Shown piece after piece: positions 1 through 9,535 of a stretch of DNA of 64,000 nucleotides. Made by a program: the position numbers and the translations under genes. The stretch's first letter is position 1, and every line of letters starts with the position of its first letter. Where the stretch lies: positions 1 to 64,000 of the forward strand of contig JAAFJX010000006.1 of the NCBI GenBank assembly GCA_013299045.1, written 5' to 3'. The stretch comes from Cytophagales bacterium (GTDB taxonomy: Bacteria > Bacteroidota > Bacteroidia > Cytophagales > Bernardetiaceae). The notes under the pieces are model-generated. The model did not search any database, was not told the origin of the DNA, and saw nothing but the letters and a program-made list of their open reading frames with translations.

Positions 1-1
1 C

Positions 2-280
2 TTCAATATTATGGCAGTAGATTTGTTTTTGCGAACAGGCAGACACGAATTTGCGTTTATGAATAGCGAAAAAATAAGTCATTCGCCTACTTCGCCTGAG
101 CATTTATACCAAAATTATACGATTGACGTACTCATCAAAGACGAAAAAACACAAGCCATTTTTACGCATCCTTGGTACAACGATATTGAAAAACTAATCG
201 AGCAAACTAAGCCAACAGCAAGGGAAATAGACGAAAGTCAATTAGACACAAGAGAAAATTTTGATGAAATAGACGAATAA
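2..280 (+). CDS. C-terminal end of an unrecognised protein, cut by the window start
   Basis: The frame is open from the first bases of the window, so this is the tail of a longer gene. About 92 residues are visible, ending in an acidic stretch (DTRENFDEIDE). It lies 69 bases upstream of the TrlF-like gene on the same strand, in the same AT-rich composition. By position it could be the end of a restriction subunit (HsdR-type) or another defence component, since the two genes after it are an ATPase/nuclease and a methylase-specificity fusion that lacks a visible restriction subunit. I recognise no domain in the visible part, so the function is unassigned and the HsdR idea is inference from context only. 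Confidence 0.6.
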   Translation, partial: FNIMAVDLFLRTGRHEFAFMNSEKISHSPTSPEHLYQNYTIDVLIKDEKTQAIFTHPWYNDIEKLIEQTKPTAREIDESQLDTRENFDEIDE

Positions 281-349
281 TTTTTATTTTACACAAATGT
301 GTGTTGTATTTGCACGTAGATGTAACATAAATCATAAACAACCAAAAAA

Positions 350-3040
350 ATGAATAATTATAATCAATATCCAAAAGGCTCTGAATGGTTAAAGTGGGAT
401 TTGCATATTCATAGCCCATTAACACATCTAAACAATCAGTTCAATGATGATTGGGAAAATTGGATTAAAAAACTAATTGAAAATAATATTAGGGTAATTG
501 GCTTAACCAACTACTTTAGATTTGCTGAAAATGAAATAGAAATAGTTAGAGAAAAACTAAATATGTATAATATATTAGTTTTACCTAACTTAGAGTTTCG
601 TATTGCACAACCTAATAAAAGCGGGGATTATATAAATTTGCATATTATTTTTAATCAAATTGTAACAACCGAAAGCATTAATCAATTTTTAAACAGATTG
701 AAGACAAGAGATGACAGATATTGTTTTAGCCTTAGTGCCAGAAATGATTTTGAAACTGTAGTTATTAATGAAGAAACACTAATTAATCAACTTAAAGAAG
801 ATTTCAAAGAAAAAAATCAATATTTTGTTGTATGTTGTCCAAATGGATATGGCGGGTTTCGTTCTGATAATAATGTTGGTAGAAGTGTATCTGTTGCTCA
901 AATTTTTGATAAAATGGCAGACTTCTTTTTTGGACGTTCTCAAGATAAAAGTCATTTTTTAAATACTGAAAGATATGAAAATGCACTACAAAAACCTGTT
1001 ATATTTGCTTCAGATGCACATAAAATAGATGTTATAGGGTTACAAAATTTTACTTGGATAAAAGCCAACCCAACCTTTGAAGGCTTGAGGCAAATTATTT
1101 TTGAGCCTGAATATAGGGTAAAAATACAAGAAGAAAAACCAGAGCAGAAAAGAAAGTCAGATTTTATAGATAAAGTTAGGTTTGTAGATGCTTCTGATGG
1201 ATTAGTATTTAAGAATGATTGGATAGAATTAAACCCAAATCTTAATGCAATCATTGGTGGTAAATCTACAGGAAAAACTTTACTGCTTCATTATATTGTG
1301 CAAACTATAGGTTATACTGAAAAGAAATATGACTTCAAAAATGATTTTGAGGTAATGTGGGCTGATGGAGAAACGTACAAACTAAGTGATAATTCTAAAA
1401 AACAAAGACCTGTTACTTATATTGCCCAACAAGATTTAATAAATATCGCAGAAAACAATAAACAGTTTTCTGAATTAGTTTTGACATTTTTACAAGAAAA
1501 AAATAATTTCCAAAATGAATTTGAAAAATTAGAAAATAATGTAAAAGGCATTAAAGTATCTATTAGTGATAATATTACTCAATATTTATTATTATTAGAA
1601 AATTTACAAAGTGAGAAAGACAAAAAATTAGGTGATAAAATTGCCAAACAAAATGAAATAAAAGAAAATCAAGAAAAAATAAAAAAAATTGAAGAAAAAG
1701 CAAATATTTCTCAAGAACAAAAAAATGAACTTGAAAAATTAAAAGAACAAAAAAACGAACTTGAAAAAAATATAAGAAATAAAGAAAATATATTTTCTAT
1801 TTTAAGAGAATATAAAACTATTACTTTATCTAAAATAAAAGCATTAAAAAATGATTTGCTTCGTGAAAAAGAAACAATAGAATTAAAATTTAATTCTCAA
1901 AACTTAGGTAAGGAAATATTAGATAGTATTAAAATTGATACTTTGATTGAAGAATTCAATCTAAAGATTGATAACAATTTTATTGTAAGTGAAAATATTG
2001 AACAAAAAATTATAGGGTTAAACACCCAATTAGGGCAAATAAATATTCAGATAGAAAACATAACTAATTTATTAGGTAGCGAAGATGCAATAAAAAAATT
2101 GCAAAATGAAATTAGTGATTTTCAAAATGAAATAGTAATTATTGAAAAAAATGAAAAATTAGTACAAGAATATACTGATAAATTAAATAATTTATCAAAT
2201 AGCATCTTTAAAAGATATGAAGATTTAATCAATGAATATCAAAACTTCATAAATACTATTAATGCAACTTCAGATTATTCAGCATTGATACCTGAAAGTA
2301 ACATAAATCTAACTGCATCATTAGAATATAACAATGAAAATTTTAATGGTAATTTTATTACTTGTTTCAATGGTAAACAAATATCAAGCACTTTTTCAAA
2401 TATTTTTCCAAATAGCGAATACACATTTGCTGGTAAAACCACACATTTAGAAACTATAAAGAAAATATTTAATATTATCACAACGAAAGAAAATTTGCCT
2501 TACAACAAAAATAAAGACATTAAAATATCTATAGAGGCATTATTCAATAATAATTTTTCTTATAAATTTAACCTTAATCAAGATGGAGATGATATACTAA
2601 AAATGTCCCCAGGTAAGAAAGGACTTGTTTTATTAAAACTTCATTTGTCATTACAACAAGCAAAATATCCAATCTTGATAGACCAACCTGAAGATAATTT
2701 GGATAATAGAACTGTTTTTCAAGAATTGAAAGATTTTATAAAAACAAAAAAAATACAAAGGCAAATCATTATTGTAACTCACAATGCTAATTTAGTTGTT
2801 GCTACAGATGCTGAACAGATTATTGTTGCAAATCAAAAAGGGCAAAATGGAACAGAACAACAAGAATATCAATTTGAATATATAACAGGTGCTTTGGAAT
2901 ATTCTTTTGAAAAGAAATCTAACAAAGGTATTTTATACGATAAAGGTATAAAAGAACACGTTTGTGAAATTTTGGAAGGTGGAAAAGAAGCCTTTAAGAA
3001 AAGAGATGAAAAATATGGTTTTACATCAAATAACAAATAA
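350..3040 (+). CDS. TrlF-like PHP-domain and SMC/ABC-type ATPase (defence-associated)
   Basis: The 896-residue protein has two parts. The N-terminus carries a PHP-type metal phosphoesterase signature: D17-L-H19-I-H21, then a SDAH motif near residue 222. A split SMC/ABC-type ATPase follows: Walker A GGKSTGKT at residues 303-310, a long lysine/glutamate-rich coiled coil at about 390-660, an ABC signature-like SPGKKG near 753, Walker B with LIDQPEDNLD near 776, and a THNAN H-loop near 809. This architecture matches the TrlF family, often found beside restriction-modification genes. The likely role is a nucleic-acid-sensing ATPase driving a metal-dependent nuclease, which is inference. The next gene starts two bases after the stop, so the two are probably co-transcribed. 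Base composition is much more AT-rich than the efflux operon to the right, consistent with horizontal transfer. Confidence 0.85.
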   Translation: MNNYNQYPKGSEWLKWDLHIHSPLTHLNNQFNDDWENWIKKLIENNIRVIGLTNYFRFAENEIEIVREKLNMYNILVLPNLEFRIAQPNKSGDYINLHIIFNQIVTTESINQFLNRLKTRDDRYCFSLSARNDFETVVINEETLINQLKEDFKEKNQYFVVCCPNGYGGFRSDNNVGRSVSVAQIFDKMADFFFGRSQDKSHFLNTERYENALQKPVIFASDAHKIDVIGLQNFTWIKANPTFEGLRQIIFEPEYRVKIQEEKPEQKRKSDFIDKVRFVDASDGLVFKNDWIELNPNLNAIIGGKSTGKTLLLHYIVQTIGYTEKKYDFKNDFEVMWADGETYKLSDNSKKQRPVTYIAQQDLINIAENNKQFSELVLTFLQEKNNFQNEFEKLENNVKGIKVSISDNITQYLLLLENLQSEKDKKLGDKIAKQNEIKENQEKIKKIEEKANISQEQKNELEKLKEQKNELEKNIRNKENIFSILREYKTITLSKIKALKNDLLREKETIELKFNSQNLGKEILDSIKIDTLIEEFNLKIDNNFIVSENIEQKIIGLNTQLGQINIQIENITNLLGSEDAIKKLQNEISDFQNEIVIIEKNEKLVQEYTDKLNNLSNSIFKRYEDLINEYQNFINTINATSDYSALIPESNINLTASLEYNNENFNGNFITCFNGKQISSTFSNIFPNSEYTFAGKTTHLETIKKIFNIITTKENLPYNKNKDIKISIEALFNNNFSYKFNLNQDGDDILKMSPGKKGLVLLKLHLSLQQAKYPILIDQPEDNLDNRTVFQELKDFIKTKKIQRQIIIVTHNANLVVATDAEQIIVANQKGQNGTEQQEYQFEYITGALEYSFEKKSNKGILYDKGIKEHVCEILEGGKEAFKKRDEKYGFTSNNK

Positions 3041-3042
3041 CT

Positions 3043-5019
3043 ATGCAAAACCTATTCGAAACCCAACCCGAAACTTCCCTACTAAAAAAGTTTTCAGAAA
3101 TCCATAACAGCATTTATGCTAATGATGGACTTTCTTCACAACAAGCCTTAGATGAAATGCTTAAAGTCTTATTTATCAAGGTTTTTGATGAAAAAGAGAG
3201 TAGCAAACAGTTTTTTATAAGCAACGAGGAGTTTAACGAAATCAAGTCAGGTAGAAAAAATAAAACCTTTCTACAACGCATAGAAAGTTTATTTCAAAAG
3301 ACAATTCAAGGTTTTTCTGACATTTTTGAGGCAAACGAAAGTATAAAACTTAGCCCTATTGCCTTATCTTTTGCTATCAATAAACTACAAAGTATTGATT
3401 TTTCAGATACAACAGACGCTAAAGGTTTGGCTTTTCAAAAATTTTTGGCAAATACAGAAAAGGCAGACAGAGGGCAGTTTTTTACGCCAGAGCCTGTAAT
3501 AAATTTTTGTGTACAGTTTTTACAACCGCAACCTAACGAGAAAATTATAGACCCAACTTGTGGAAGTGGCGGTTTTTTGTTTTCTGCCTATCAGTATCTA
3601 TTAGATAACTTTCAAGTTTCCAAACAAGAAATTATCCCTAATTTATTTGGCATTGATATTAACAAAACTATTGTAAAAATTGCCAAAATGAAATTATTGT
3701 TAGAGTGTAATACAAATTTGAATATTATTGCTCAAAATTCTTTAGAAGATTTGGACGAGTTGGCTTTATCTTTTGGGCAACCTATTGAAAAGCAAATAGA
3801 TATAGTTTTAGCAAATCCGCCTTTTGGCACAATGGGAAAAATTACCAACGAAAAGTTACTGAAAAAATATGAATTGGGTTATAAATGGCAAGGCGAAAAT
3901 TATAACTATTATAAAACTAAAACTTTGCATACAGGGCAAACACCTGAAATTTTGTTTATTGAAAGATGTTTGCAACTTTTAAAAGAAGGTGGTAGAATGG
4001 CTATTGTGTTGCCTAATGGAATGTTTGAAAATCCATCTTTGGAATATTTGCGCATTTTTATTAAGCAGAAAGCAAGGGTTTTAGCGGTTGTAAATTTGCC
4101 GCAAGAAACTTTTATACCTTTTGGAACAGGTGTAAAAACTTCCATTTTATTCTTGCAAAAAGAAAGTGAGATAGATTTAAGTAAAAAAGTGTTTTTTGGT
4201 AGAATTACCAAATTAGGTTATCAAGGTAATAAAAATGGTAATCCAATTTATCAAAAAGATGAATTTGGTAATTTTCTGAAAAATGAAAACAAAGAACTAA
4301 TTTTAGAGGAAGATTTTACTAAAATTATCAATGACTATAAAATATTTCAACAAACCAACGAATTAGAAACTGCAAACAGTTTTTTGTTTCCTGTTGCTGA
4401 ATTGAATGGTAGATTTGACTTTGATTATTACGCACCGCAAAACCGCAAATTACTCAATAAATTAAAAAGCCTCAATGCGGTAAAACTTTCGGAAATTTGC
4501 GATATTGTAAAAACGAAAAGTAAAAAACTTGCACAACTTAACGAAATGGTAGATTATATCGAACTTTCAGACATCAACACGCATAGTTACGAAATAATCA
4601 ATGCCAACAGTTATTTAGTCCACGAATTGCCAAGCAGAGCAAGTTACGAAGTGAGAGAAAACGACATTTTAACCGCAGTTGCAGGTAATTCTATAGGTAC
4701 GCACAAACACGCAACAGCCTTAGCAACAAAAGATTATGAAGGAAATATTTGCACAAATGGTTTTCGCATTTTGCGAAATTGCAAAGTGGATTTATATTAT
4801 TTGTTGTATTATTTGCGTTCAGAAATGTTTTTAAAGCAAGTTTTTATGTATCGCACAGGTGCAGCAATTCCTAATATTTCCGATTTTGATTTAAACAGAA
4901 TTTTGGTATATTTGCCAACAGAAAATATTTTACAAGAAGTTAGCGAGAAAGTTCGTTATTCTTTTGAACTCCGCAAACAAGCAAAAGAGGAAGTAGAAAA
5001 AATAACAGTTGAGTTTTAG
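3043..5019 (+). CDS. Type I-like N6-adenine DNA methylase fused to an HsdS-type specificity domain
   Basis: The 658-residue protein starts like HsdM, with a helical N-terminal domain, then GQFFTPE near residue 144, the SAM-binding motif DPTCGSGG at residue 170 and the catalytic NPPF motif at residue 258. These define an N6-adenine methylase. From about residue 470 to the end it looks like a single HsdS target-recognition half (an LSEICDIV-type start, a DILTAVAG stretch and a helical end). It is therefore a one-chain M-S fusion rather than separate HsdM and HsdS. A single recognition half suggests a dimer reading a palindromic site or a half-site, as in some Type I and Type IIB/IIG enzymes; this is inference. 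No restriction subunit is visible in the window unless it is the truncated upstream gene. It directly follows the TrlF-like gene. Confidence 0.88.
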   Translation: MQNLFETQPETSLLKKFSEIHNSIYANDGLSSQQALDEMLKVLFIKVFDEKESSKQFFISNEEFNEIKSGRKNKTFLQRIESLFQKTIQGFSDIFEANESIKLSPIALSFAINKLQSIDFSDTTDAKGLAFQKFLANTEKADRGQFFTPEPVINFCVQFLQPQPNEKIIDPTCGSGGFLFSAYQYLLDNFQVSKQEIIPNLFGIDINKTIVKIAKMKLLLECNTNLNIIAQNSLEDLDELALSFGQPIEKQIDIVLANPPFGTMGKITNEKLLKKYELGYKWQGENYNYYKTKTLHTGQTPEILFIERCLQLLKEGGRMAIVLPNGMFENPSLEYLRIFIKQKARVLAVVNLPQETFIPFGTGVKTSILFLQKESEIDLSKKVFFGRITKLGYQGNKNGNPIYQKDEFGNFLKNENKELILEEDFTKIINDYKIFQQTNELETANSFLFPVAELNGRFDFDYYAPQNRKLLNKLKSLNAVKLSEICDIVKTKSKKLAQLNEMVDYIELSDINTHSYEIINANSYLVHELPSRASYEVRENDILTAVAGNSIGTHKHATALATKDYEGNICTNGFRILRNCKVDLYYLLYYLRSEMFLKQVFMYRTGAAIPNISDFDLNRILVYLPTENILQEVSEKVRYSFELRKQAKEEVEKITVEF

Positions 5020-5049
5020 AACGACACAACAAACCACGCACAACACAGT

Positions 5050-5108
5050 CTTGGCGCAAGTGGGGCTAAAGTGCTGATTTATAAGTCTAATTCCCCACTT
5101 GCGCCAAG
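5050..5108. repeat. 16-bp perfect inverted repeat downstream of the defence block
   Basis: Arms 5050-5065 (CTTGGCGCAAGTGGGG) and 5093-5108 are exact reverse complements, separated by 27 bases. It begins 30 bases after the methylase-specificity stop codon. It is GC-rich compared with the AT-rich genes before it and is not followed by a T-run, so it is not a standard intrinsic terminator. It could be a recombination site (attC-like), a processing hairpin or a REP-like element. Confidence 0.7.
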
Positions 5109-5229
5109 CCTCCAGACGGCAGCGCTCATTGCAGAACAACAGACCGATAGAGCGAATCAGATGATTGTAAGACGGTAGTGGTTCATATTTTAGTTTTTAG
5201 GGCACAAAGTCTTTTTCTTGGACAAGTAT

Positions 5230-5279
5230 CAATAGGCAAAGTTCACAACTTCGCCTATTGCAAAATTGTGAACTTTTTT
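5230..5279 (+). terminator. Two interleaved inverted repeats ending in a T-run
   Basis: Arm A (5230-5237, CAATAGGC) pairs with A' (5253-5260). Arm B (5238-5248, AAAGTTCACAA) pairs with B' (5266-5276). The order is A-B-A'-B', so the two stems are mutually exclusive or form a pseudoknot. The B stem is 11 bp and is followed by T's on the plus strand, like an intrinsic terminator. It sits between the convergent defence operon and efflux operon and may terminate either one. Confidence 0.6.
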
Positions 5280-5300
5280 ACTGGGTTCAGATTGCTGTGC

Positions 5301-8300
5301 CTACTTTTTAGCAGTTAGCCTCTTAAATAATGCCAATACGCTATCCACGGTCAAGTACACAATGGGTACGTAAACAAGGGTCAAAAACATAGAGCTAGTT
5401 AGGCCACCAATCAATACCCACGCCAAGCCTTGTTTCCATTCTGTGCCAGCGCCACCACCCATTGCAATTGGAAACATACCAATCACCATTGCTACGGTAG
5501 TCATCAGAATTGGCCTCAGACGTTCTTTTCCAGCTTCAATGAGCGCATCATAACTAGAGAAGCCTCTCGTTTTGGCTTCGTTAGCAAAATCTACTAATAA
5601 AATGGCGTTTTTAGCGACCAGGCCCACAAGCATAATCAAGCCGAGTTGTGTAAAGATGTTCAAACTCTGCAAGCTAAGGCCGAGCGCCAAAAATGCTCCA
5701 CCAACTGCCAAAGGAATAGAAAACAACACCACAAGCGGGTAAACGAAATTATCGTAGAGCGCCACCATAATCATATACACAAAAATCAAGGCTGCTAAAA
5801 CGGCCATACCCATACTGGCTGCGCTGTCCTTTTGGTTCTTAACGTCGCCGGTGTAAGTGGCCTTTACGCCCTGTGGCAGCCCAGCTTTCAATATAGCTGC
5901 GTTTACGTCTGCTGCTATATCGGCCACACCACGCCCTACCGCCTGCGAAAATATTGTTACTGCTGCATTCCTGTTTTCGCGCTGCAAACGTCCTGGCCCC
6001 AAGCCTTGTTTGATGCTAGCAAATTGCTTTAGCTCAATTTGTTCGCCTTTTCGGTTAATAAAAGTCAGGTTTTCAAGACTGCTAGTCTGCGACTTATCGA
6101 ATTCATCAAGCAAAATACGCAGCGTGTATTCGTTGCTTCCGTCTCTAATTTTTGCATCGTCGTCGCCACGGAGAGCAATTTGGAGAGTCTGGCCAATTTC
6201 AGCCATGCTGAGGCCAAATGTAGCCAACTTGACGCGGTCTACCTCTATTCGGGTTTCGGGTTTTCCGTCCTCGAGTGAAGTGCGCACATCAGCCGTACCA
6301 ACAGTTTTAAGGATAATATTCTCAATCATATCGGTCGCTTTACGGACGCTGTCCATGTTTGAACCAGCCACCACGAGTTGAAATGGTGTGAAATTAGCCG
6401 TTCCAAAAATTCCTATTGCATTTAAGCGCGCCTTGACCCCCTCAATATCTGAAACCTTACGTTTCACGATGCGCATCATTTCATTGGTGGTTTCTTGGCG
6501 TTGTGCGAGCGGAACCAGAGTAACCACAAGTTCGGAAATGTTATTGGACGAGGACGAGAAGAAACCCTCGGAAGATGCGCCCACATTGGCATATATTTTT
6601 TTGACTTGTGGCATTTTGCTTAGCATCATCTCTACACGCTGCGACATTCTGTTCGTATTGGCAACCGTAGAGCCTGGTGGCATCTCCAACAGCACCGAAA
6701 ACTCACCTCGGTCAGCCGTGCGGATAAATTCAACCGTTACATAGCCGCGTTGAACAAGCTGAACAGCGCCCACAAAAGAGGCAATAACGAGTACCGTTGT
6801 CAAGATTTTATTTCGCAAACTCCAGCGCAAAGCCACTTCATAGACATTCACCAGAGCAGAAAATTGCGCTTCAAACCATAAACCGACATAGCCCATCAGT
6901 GTCCCTTTTGTAAGATGTTGCACACGGCTAAAACGAGAGGCCAGCATAGGGGTTATGGTGAACGATACGACAAGGCTCATGAGCGTAGAAACCAACGTAA
7001 CGACCGCAAACTGGCGCATAATTCCACCTACAACTCCTGGCAATACAGAAAGCGGAAAGAATACTACCACGTCCACAAGCGTAATAGACATGGCCGTAAA
7101 ACCGATTTCGTTTCGGCCTTCAAGAGCCGCTTCGCGCGGATTTTTGCCCATCTCTAAGTGGCGATAGATGTTTTCTAAAACCACAATGGAGTCGTCTACC
7201 AAGATGCCAATGACCAAAGAAAGCGCCAATAGGGTCATCAAATTCAGCGAAAAACCAAATAAGTACATGGCGATAAAAGTAGAGACCAAAGAGGCGGGTA
7301 TGGCTATCATCACAATCAAGGAGTTGCGGAGGCTGTGCAAAAAAATCAGCATAACTGCCGCCACTAGAATAATGGCAATAATCAAGTCATGCTGCACGGC
7401 TTGTGCTGCCTTGAGCGTAAAGTCGGACGAGTCCTGGGCAATATCAAATTTGAGTTTGATGTTCAGGTAGTCTTTTTCAAGCGAAGCGATTTCAATTTTG
7501 GCAGCCGCCACGGTTTCTACGGCATTGGCATCTGCCTGCTTTATAATGAGCAAACCAATGGAGTTGTTGCCATTGATGCGATTGATGCGTTCTACTTCAC
7601 GCACGCCATCTTGGATTTCAGCCACATCGCCTAGCCGTATTTCACCACCGCTTCGGCTAATGCCTACAGGGAGCAGTTTGAGTTCAGCCACACTACCGAA
7701 TTTGCCAGCCAAGCGCACGATAAACTGCTCGTTACCGTCTTTGAGCTTGCCAGTAGGCACATCAATATTGGCCATTTTGACAGCAGCCGCCACTTGCGGA
7801 ACAGACAAAGAAAAACTTTTGAGTTTATCAAGATTCAAATTCACTTTGAGTTCGCGTGCATCTCCACCCAGCACGACCACGTCGCCCACGCCAGGTACAG
7901 TCGCTAAACGCGGTAAAACGTTGTCTTGCAGGAACTGATAGAAGTCTTTGGACGGCATAGTCCCCGTGATGCCCATTCGTAAAACAGGGGTCTCATCAAG
8001 CGCAATTTTACTGACAGCGGGTGTCTTTACCTCTTTGGGTAAGTTGGCCGCAATAGCTAAAACCTTACGCTGAACATCTTGCATGGCAACATCTACGTCT
8101 GCATCTTGCTGAAATTCTATGGTTACAAAAGAGACATTTTCGGTAGAGGTAGAGCGTACATAGGCGGCCTTTTCTACACCAGCAACCACATTTTCTATGG
8201 GTTTGCTAACGTTTGTTTGTACCTCTTCGGGCGAGGCACCCGGATAAACCGACGTTACTGTAATAACAGGCGGACTAAACTTAGGCAAAAGCTCATATTT

Positions 8301-8396
8301 CAGTTGTTTGTAGCAAAAAAGTCCTACAACTGTGAGCGCCACGAAGATAATAATTATCAGCGAGGGCCTTTTAATGGAAAGTTCTGTAATAGTCAT
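5301..8396 (-). CDS. RND-family efflux pump permease (AcrB/MexB-like)
   Basis: The protein has 1031 residues, the usual length for RND inner-membrane pumps, with one N-terminal membrane helix, two large periplasmic loops and further helices in two clusters. The proton-relay aspartate pair is present in VDDSIVVLENIYRH (D401-D402). It also has the family motifs TITELSIKRP at the start and VGLVAKNAILLVDFANE in the second half. It forms the inner-membrane part of a tripartite drug/solute exporter with the adaptor and outer-membrane channel encoded just upstream; the gap to the adaptor gene is 27 bases. It is the last gene of the minus-strand operon tetR-OMF-MFP-RND. The substrate cannot be told from the sequence. 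Confidence 0.97.
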   Translation of the reverse strand: MTITELSIKRPSLIIIIFVALTVVGLFCYKQLKYELLPKFSPPVITVTSVYPGASPEEVQTNVSKPIENVVAGVEKAAYVRSTSTENVSFVTIEFQQDADVDVAMQDVQRKVLAIAANLPKEVKTPAVSKIALDETPVLRMGITGTMPSKDFYQFLQDNVLPRLATVPGVGDVVVLGGDARELKVNLNLDKLKSFSLSVPQVAAAVKMANIDVPTGKLKDGNEQFIVRLAGKFGSVAELKLLPVGISRSGGEIRLGDVAEIQDGVREVERINRINGNNSIGLLIIKQADANAVETVAAAKIEIASLEKDYLNIKLKFDIAQDSSDFTLKAAQAVQHDLIIAIILVAAVMLIFLHSLRNSLIVMIAIPASLVSTFIAMYLFGFSLNLMTLLALSLVIGILVDDSIVVLENIYRHLEMGKNPREAALEGRNEIGFTAMSITLVDVVVFFPLSVLPGVVGGIMRQFAVVTLVSTLMSLVVSFTITPMLASRFSRVQHLTKGTLMGYVGLWFEAQFSALVNVYEVALRWSLRNKILTTVLVIASFVGAVQLVQRGYVTVEFIRTADRGEFSVLLEMPPGSTVANTNRMSQRVEMMLSKMPQVKKIYANVGASSEGFFSSSSNNISELVVTLVPLAQRQETTNEMMRIVKRKVSDIEGVKARLNAIGIFGTANFTPFQLVVAGSNMDSVRKATDMIENIILKTVGTADVRTSLEDGKPETRIEVDRVKLATFGLSMAEIGQTLQIALRGDDDAKIRDGSNEYTLRILLDEFDKSQTSSLENLTFINRKGEQIELKQFASIKQGLGPGRLQRENRNAAVTIFSQAVGRGVADIAADVNAAILKAGLPQGVKATYTGDVKNQKDSAASMGMAVLAALIFVYMIMVALYDNFVYPLVVLFSIPLAVGGAFLALGLSLQSLNIFTQLGLIMLVGLVAKNAILLVDFANEAKTRGFSSYDALIEAGKERLRPILMTTVAMVIGMFPIAMGGGAGTEWKQGLAWVLIGGLTSSMFLTLVYVPIVYLTVDSVLALFKRLTAKK

Positions 8397-8423
8397 TGAC
8401 TTGTCTTTTTAGAAATTGGCTTA

Positions 8424-9482
8424 TTAGTTCACTACTTTAACATTAGAACCATTCTTTAAGTTGATTTGGCCGCTGATAACCACATTCTCACCCTGTGTAA
8501 GTCCTTGCAGCACTTCAATTTGTCCATCGGTCTCTTCGCCAACAGTTACGCTTTTGAGTAGGGCCTTGCCCGCTTCTACTACAAAAACTTGAGGGTTTTT
8601 TGTGCTGCCTATGAGAGCGTTACGGTCTATCGTGAGCATGGTTCTGCCCTTAATGCTTCCAAACTCCACCTTGCAGAACATACCTGCCTTCAGCGGTTTG
8701 CTGCTGTTATTGCTGAGTTCAATCTCTACAGGATAATTGTGGGACTCATCACCTTTGGGGCTAATCATACGTACTGTGCCGTTATAAACCTGACCAGGAT
8801 AAACTGCTGTAGTAACACTGACGCGCTCACCAGTCTTTAGTTTGAAAACATCTGCCTCCGCTACGCCCACTTTTACTTTGAGGCGGCTCACGTCCACCAC
8901 GTCCGCAATGGGTGTACCCGGATTCAGCATAGAACCAATCTCTACGCGTTTGGCAATGATTGTACCACCAATAGGCATATAGATTCTTGCGTCCTGAAGC
9001 TGTAGCTTAGCGTTTGTTAGCTGAGCTTCGGCTAGTTTGTAGGCGTGCGTATAGGCTTCGGCTTGCACCTCCGTAACGGCCTTGTCTTGCAGAAGCGCTT
9101 GATAACGGTCTAGGTCAGTTTTGGCTTTTTCTAGGTTAATTTGGGCAATTTGCAGAGTGTTTTGGCGCATATCGTCGTCCACCTGCACAAGTGCAGAACC
9201 CGTCGACTTGGTATCGCCGCTGTTAAAAAATATGGCCTTTACCCTGCCCATCACTTCTGATGCCACGGTTACTTCCGCATTGGGGATAACAGTGCCAACC
9301 ATGCTTAGATTTTCATTCAGTTCGGTAGTTTTTACGGCTGCGGTGTTTACAGGAACATCTTTTATTTCAACAATTTGAGCCTCTTTGTCAATGGCGGCCT
9401 TGTTTTGGGAGAGTGTAACTACTGCCCAGGCAGTAGCCGCTAAAAGTACTACTACGAGACCAATTATTTTTGCGTATTTCAT
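8424..9482 (-). CDS. Efflux RND periplasmic adaptor subunit (HlyD/AcrA family)
   Basis: This 352-residue membrane-fusion protein has an N-terminal signal-anchor helix (KIIGLVVVLLAATAWAVV), a split lipoyl-like beta domain (VASEVMGRVKAIFF and MPIGGTIIAKRVEIGSML), a central coiled-coil hairpin at about residues 110-165, and beta-barrel and membrane-proximal domains. There is no lipobox cysteine, so it is probably anchored by its helix rather than by lipid. It bridges the RND pump and the outer-membrane channel. It lies 53 bases downstream of the channel gene and 27 bases upstream of the pump gene, on the same strand. Confidence 0.96.
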   Translation of the reverse strand: MKYAKIIGLVVVLLAATAWAVVTLSQNKAAIDKEAQIVEIKDVPVNTAAVKTTELNENLSMVGTVIPNAEVTVASEVMGRVKAIFFNSGDTKSTGSALVQVDDDMRQNTLQIAQINLEKAKTDLDRYQALLQDKAVTEVQAEAYTHAYKLAEAQLTNAKLQLQDARIYMPIGGTIIAKRVEIGSMLNPGTPIADVVDVSRLKVKVGVAEADVFKLKTGERVSVTTAVYPGQVYNGTVRMISPKGDESHNYPVEIELSNNSSKPLKAGMFCKVEFGSIKGRTMLTIDRNALIGSTKNPQVFVVEAGKALLKSVTVGEETDGQIEVLQGLTQGENVVISGQINLKNGSNVKVVN

Positions 9483-9535
9483 TGCTATTTTTGATTTTGG
9501 GTTTAATTTTCGTTAAAACACGGAGTGGCTAAATT

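Noticed and set aside
5832-7938. Several plus-strand frames opposite the RND pump gene
   Set aside because: They are shadows of a well-supported minus-strand gene with clear RND motifs.
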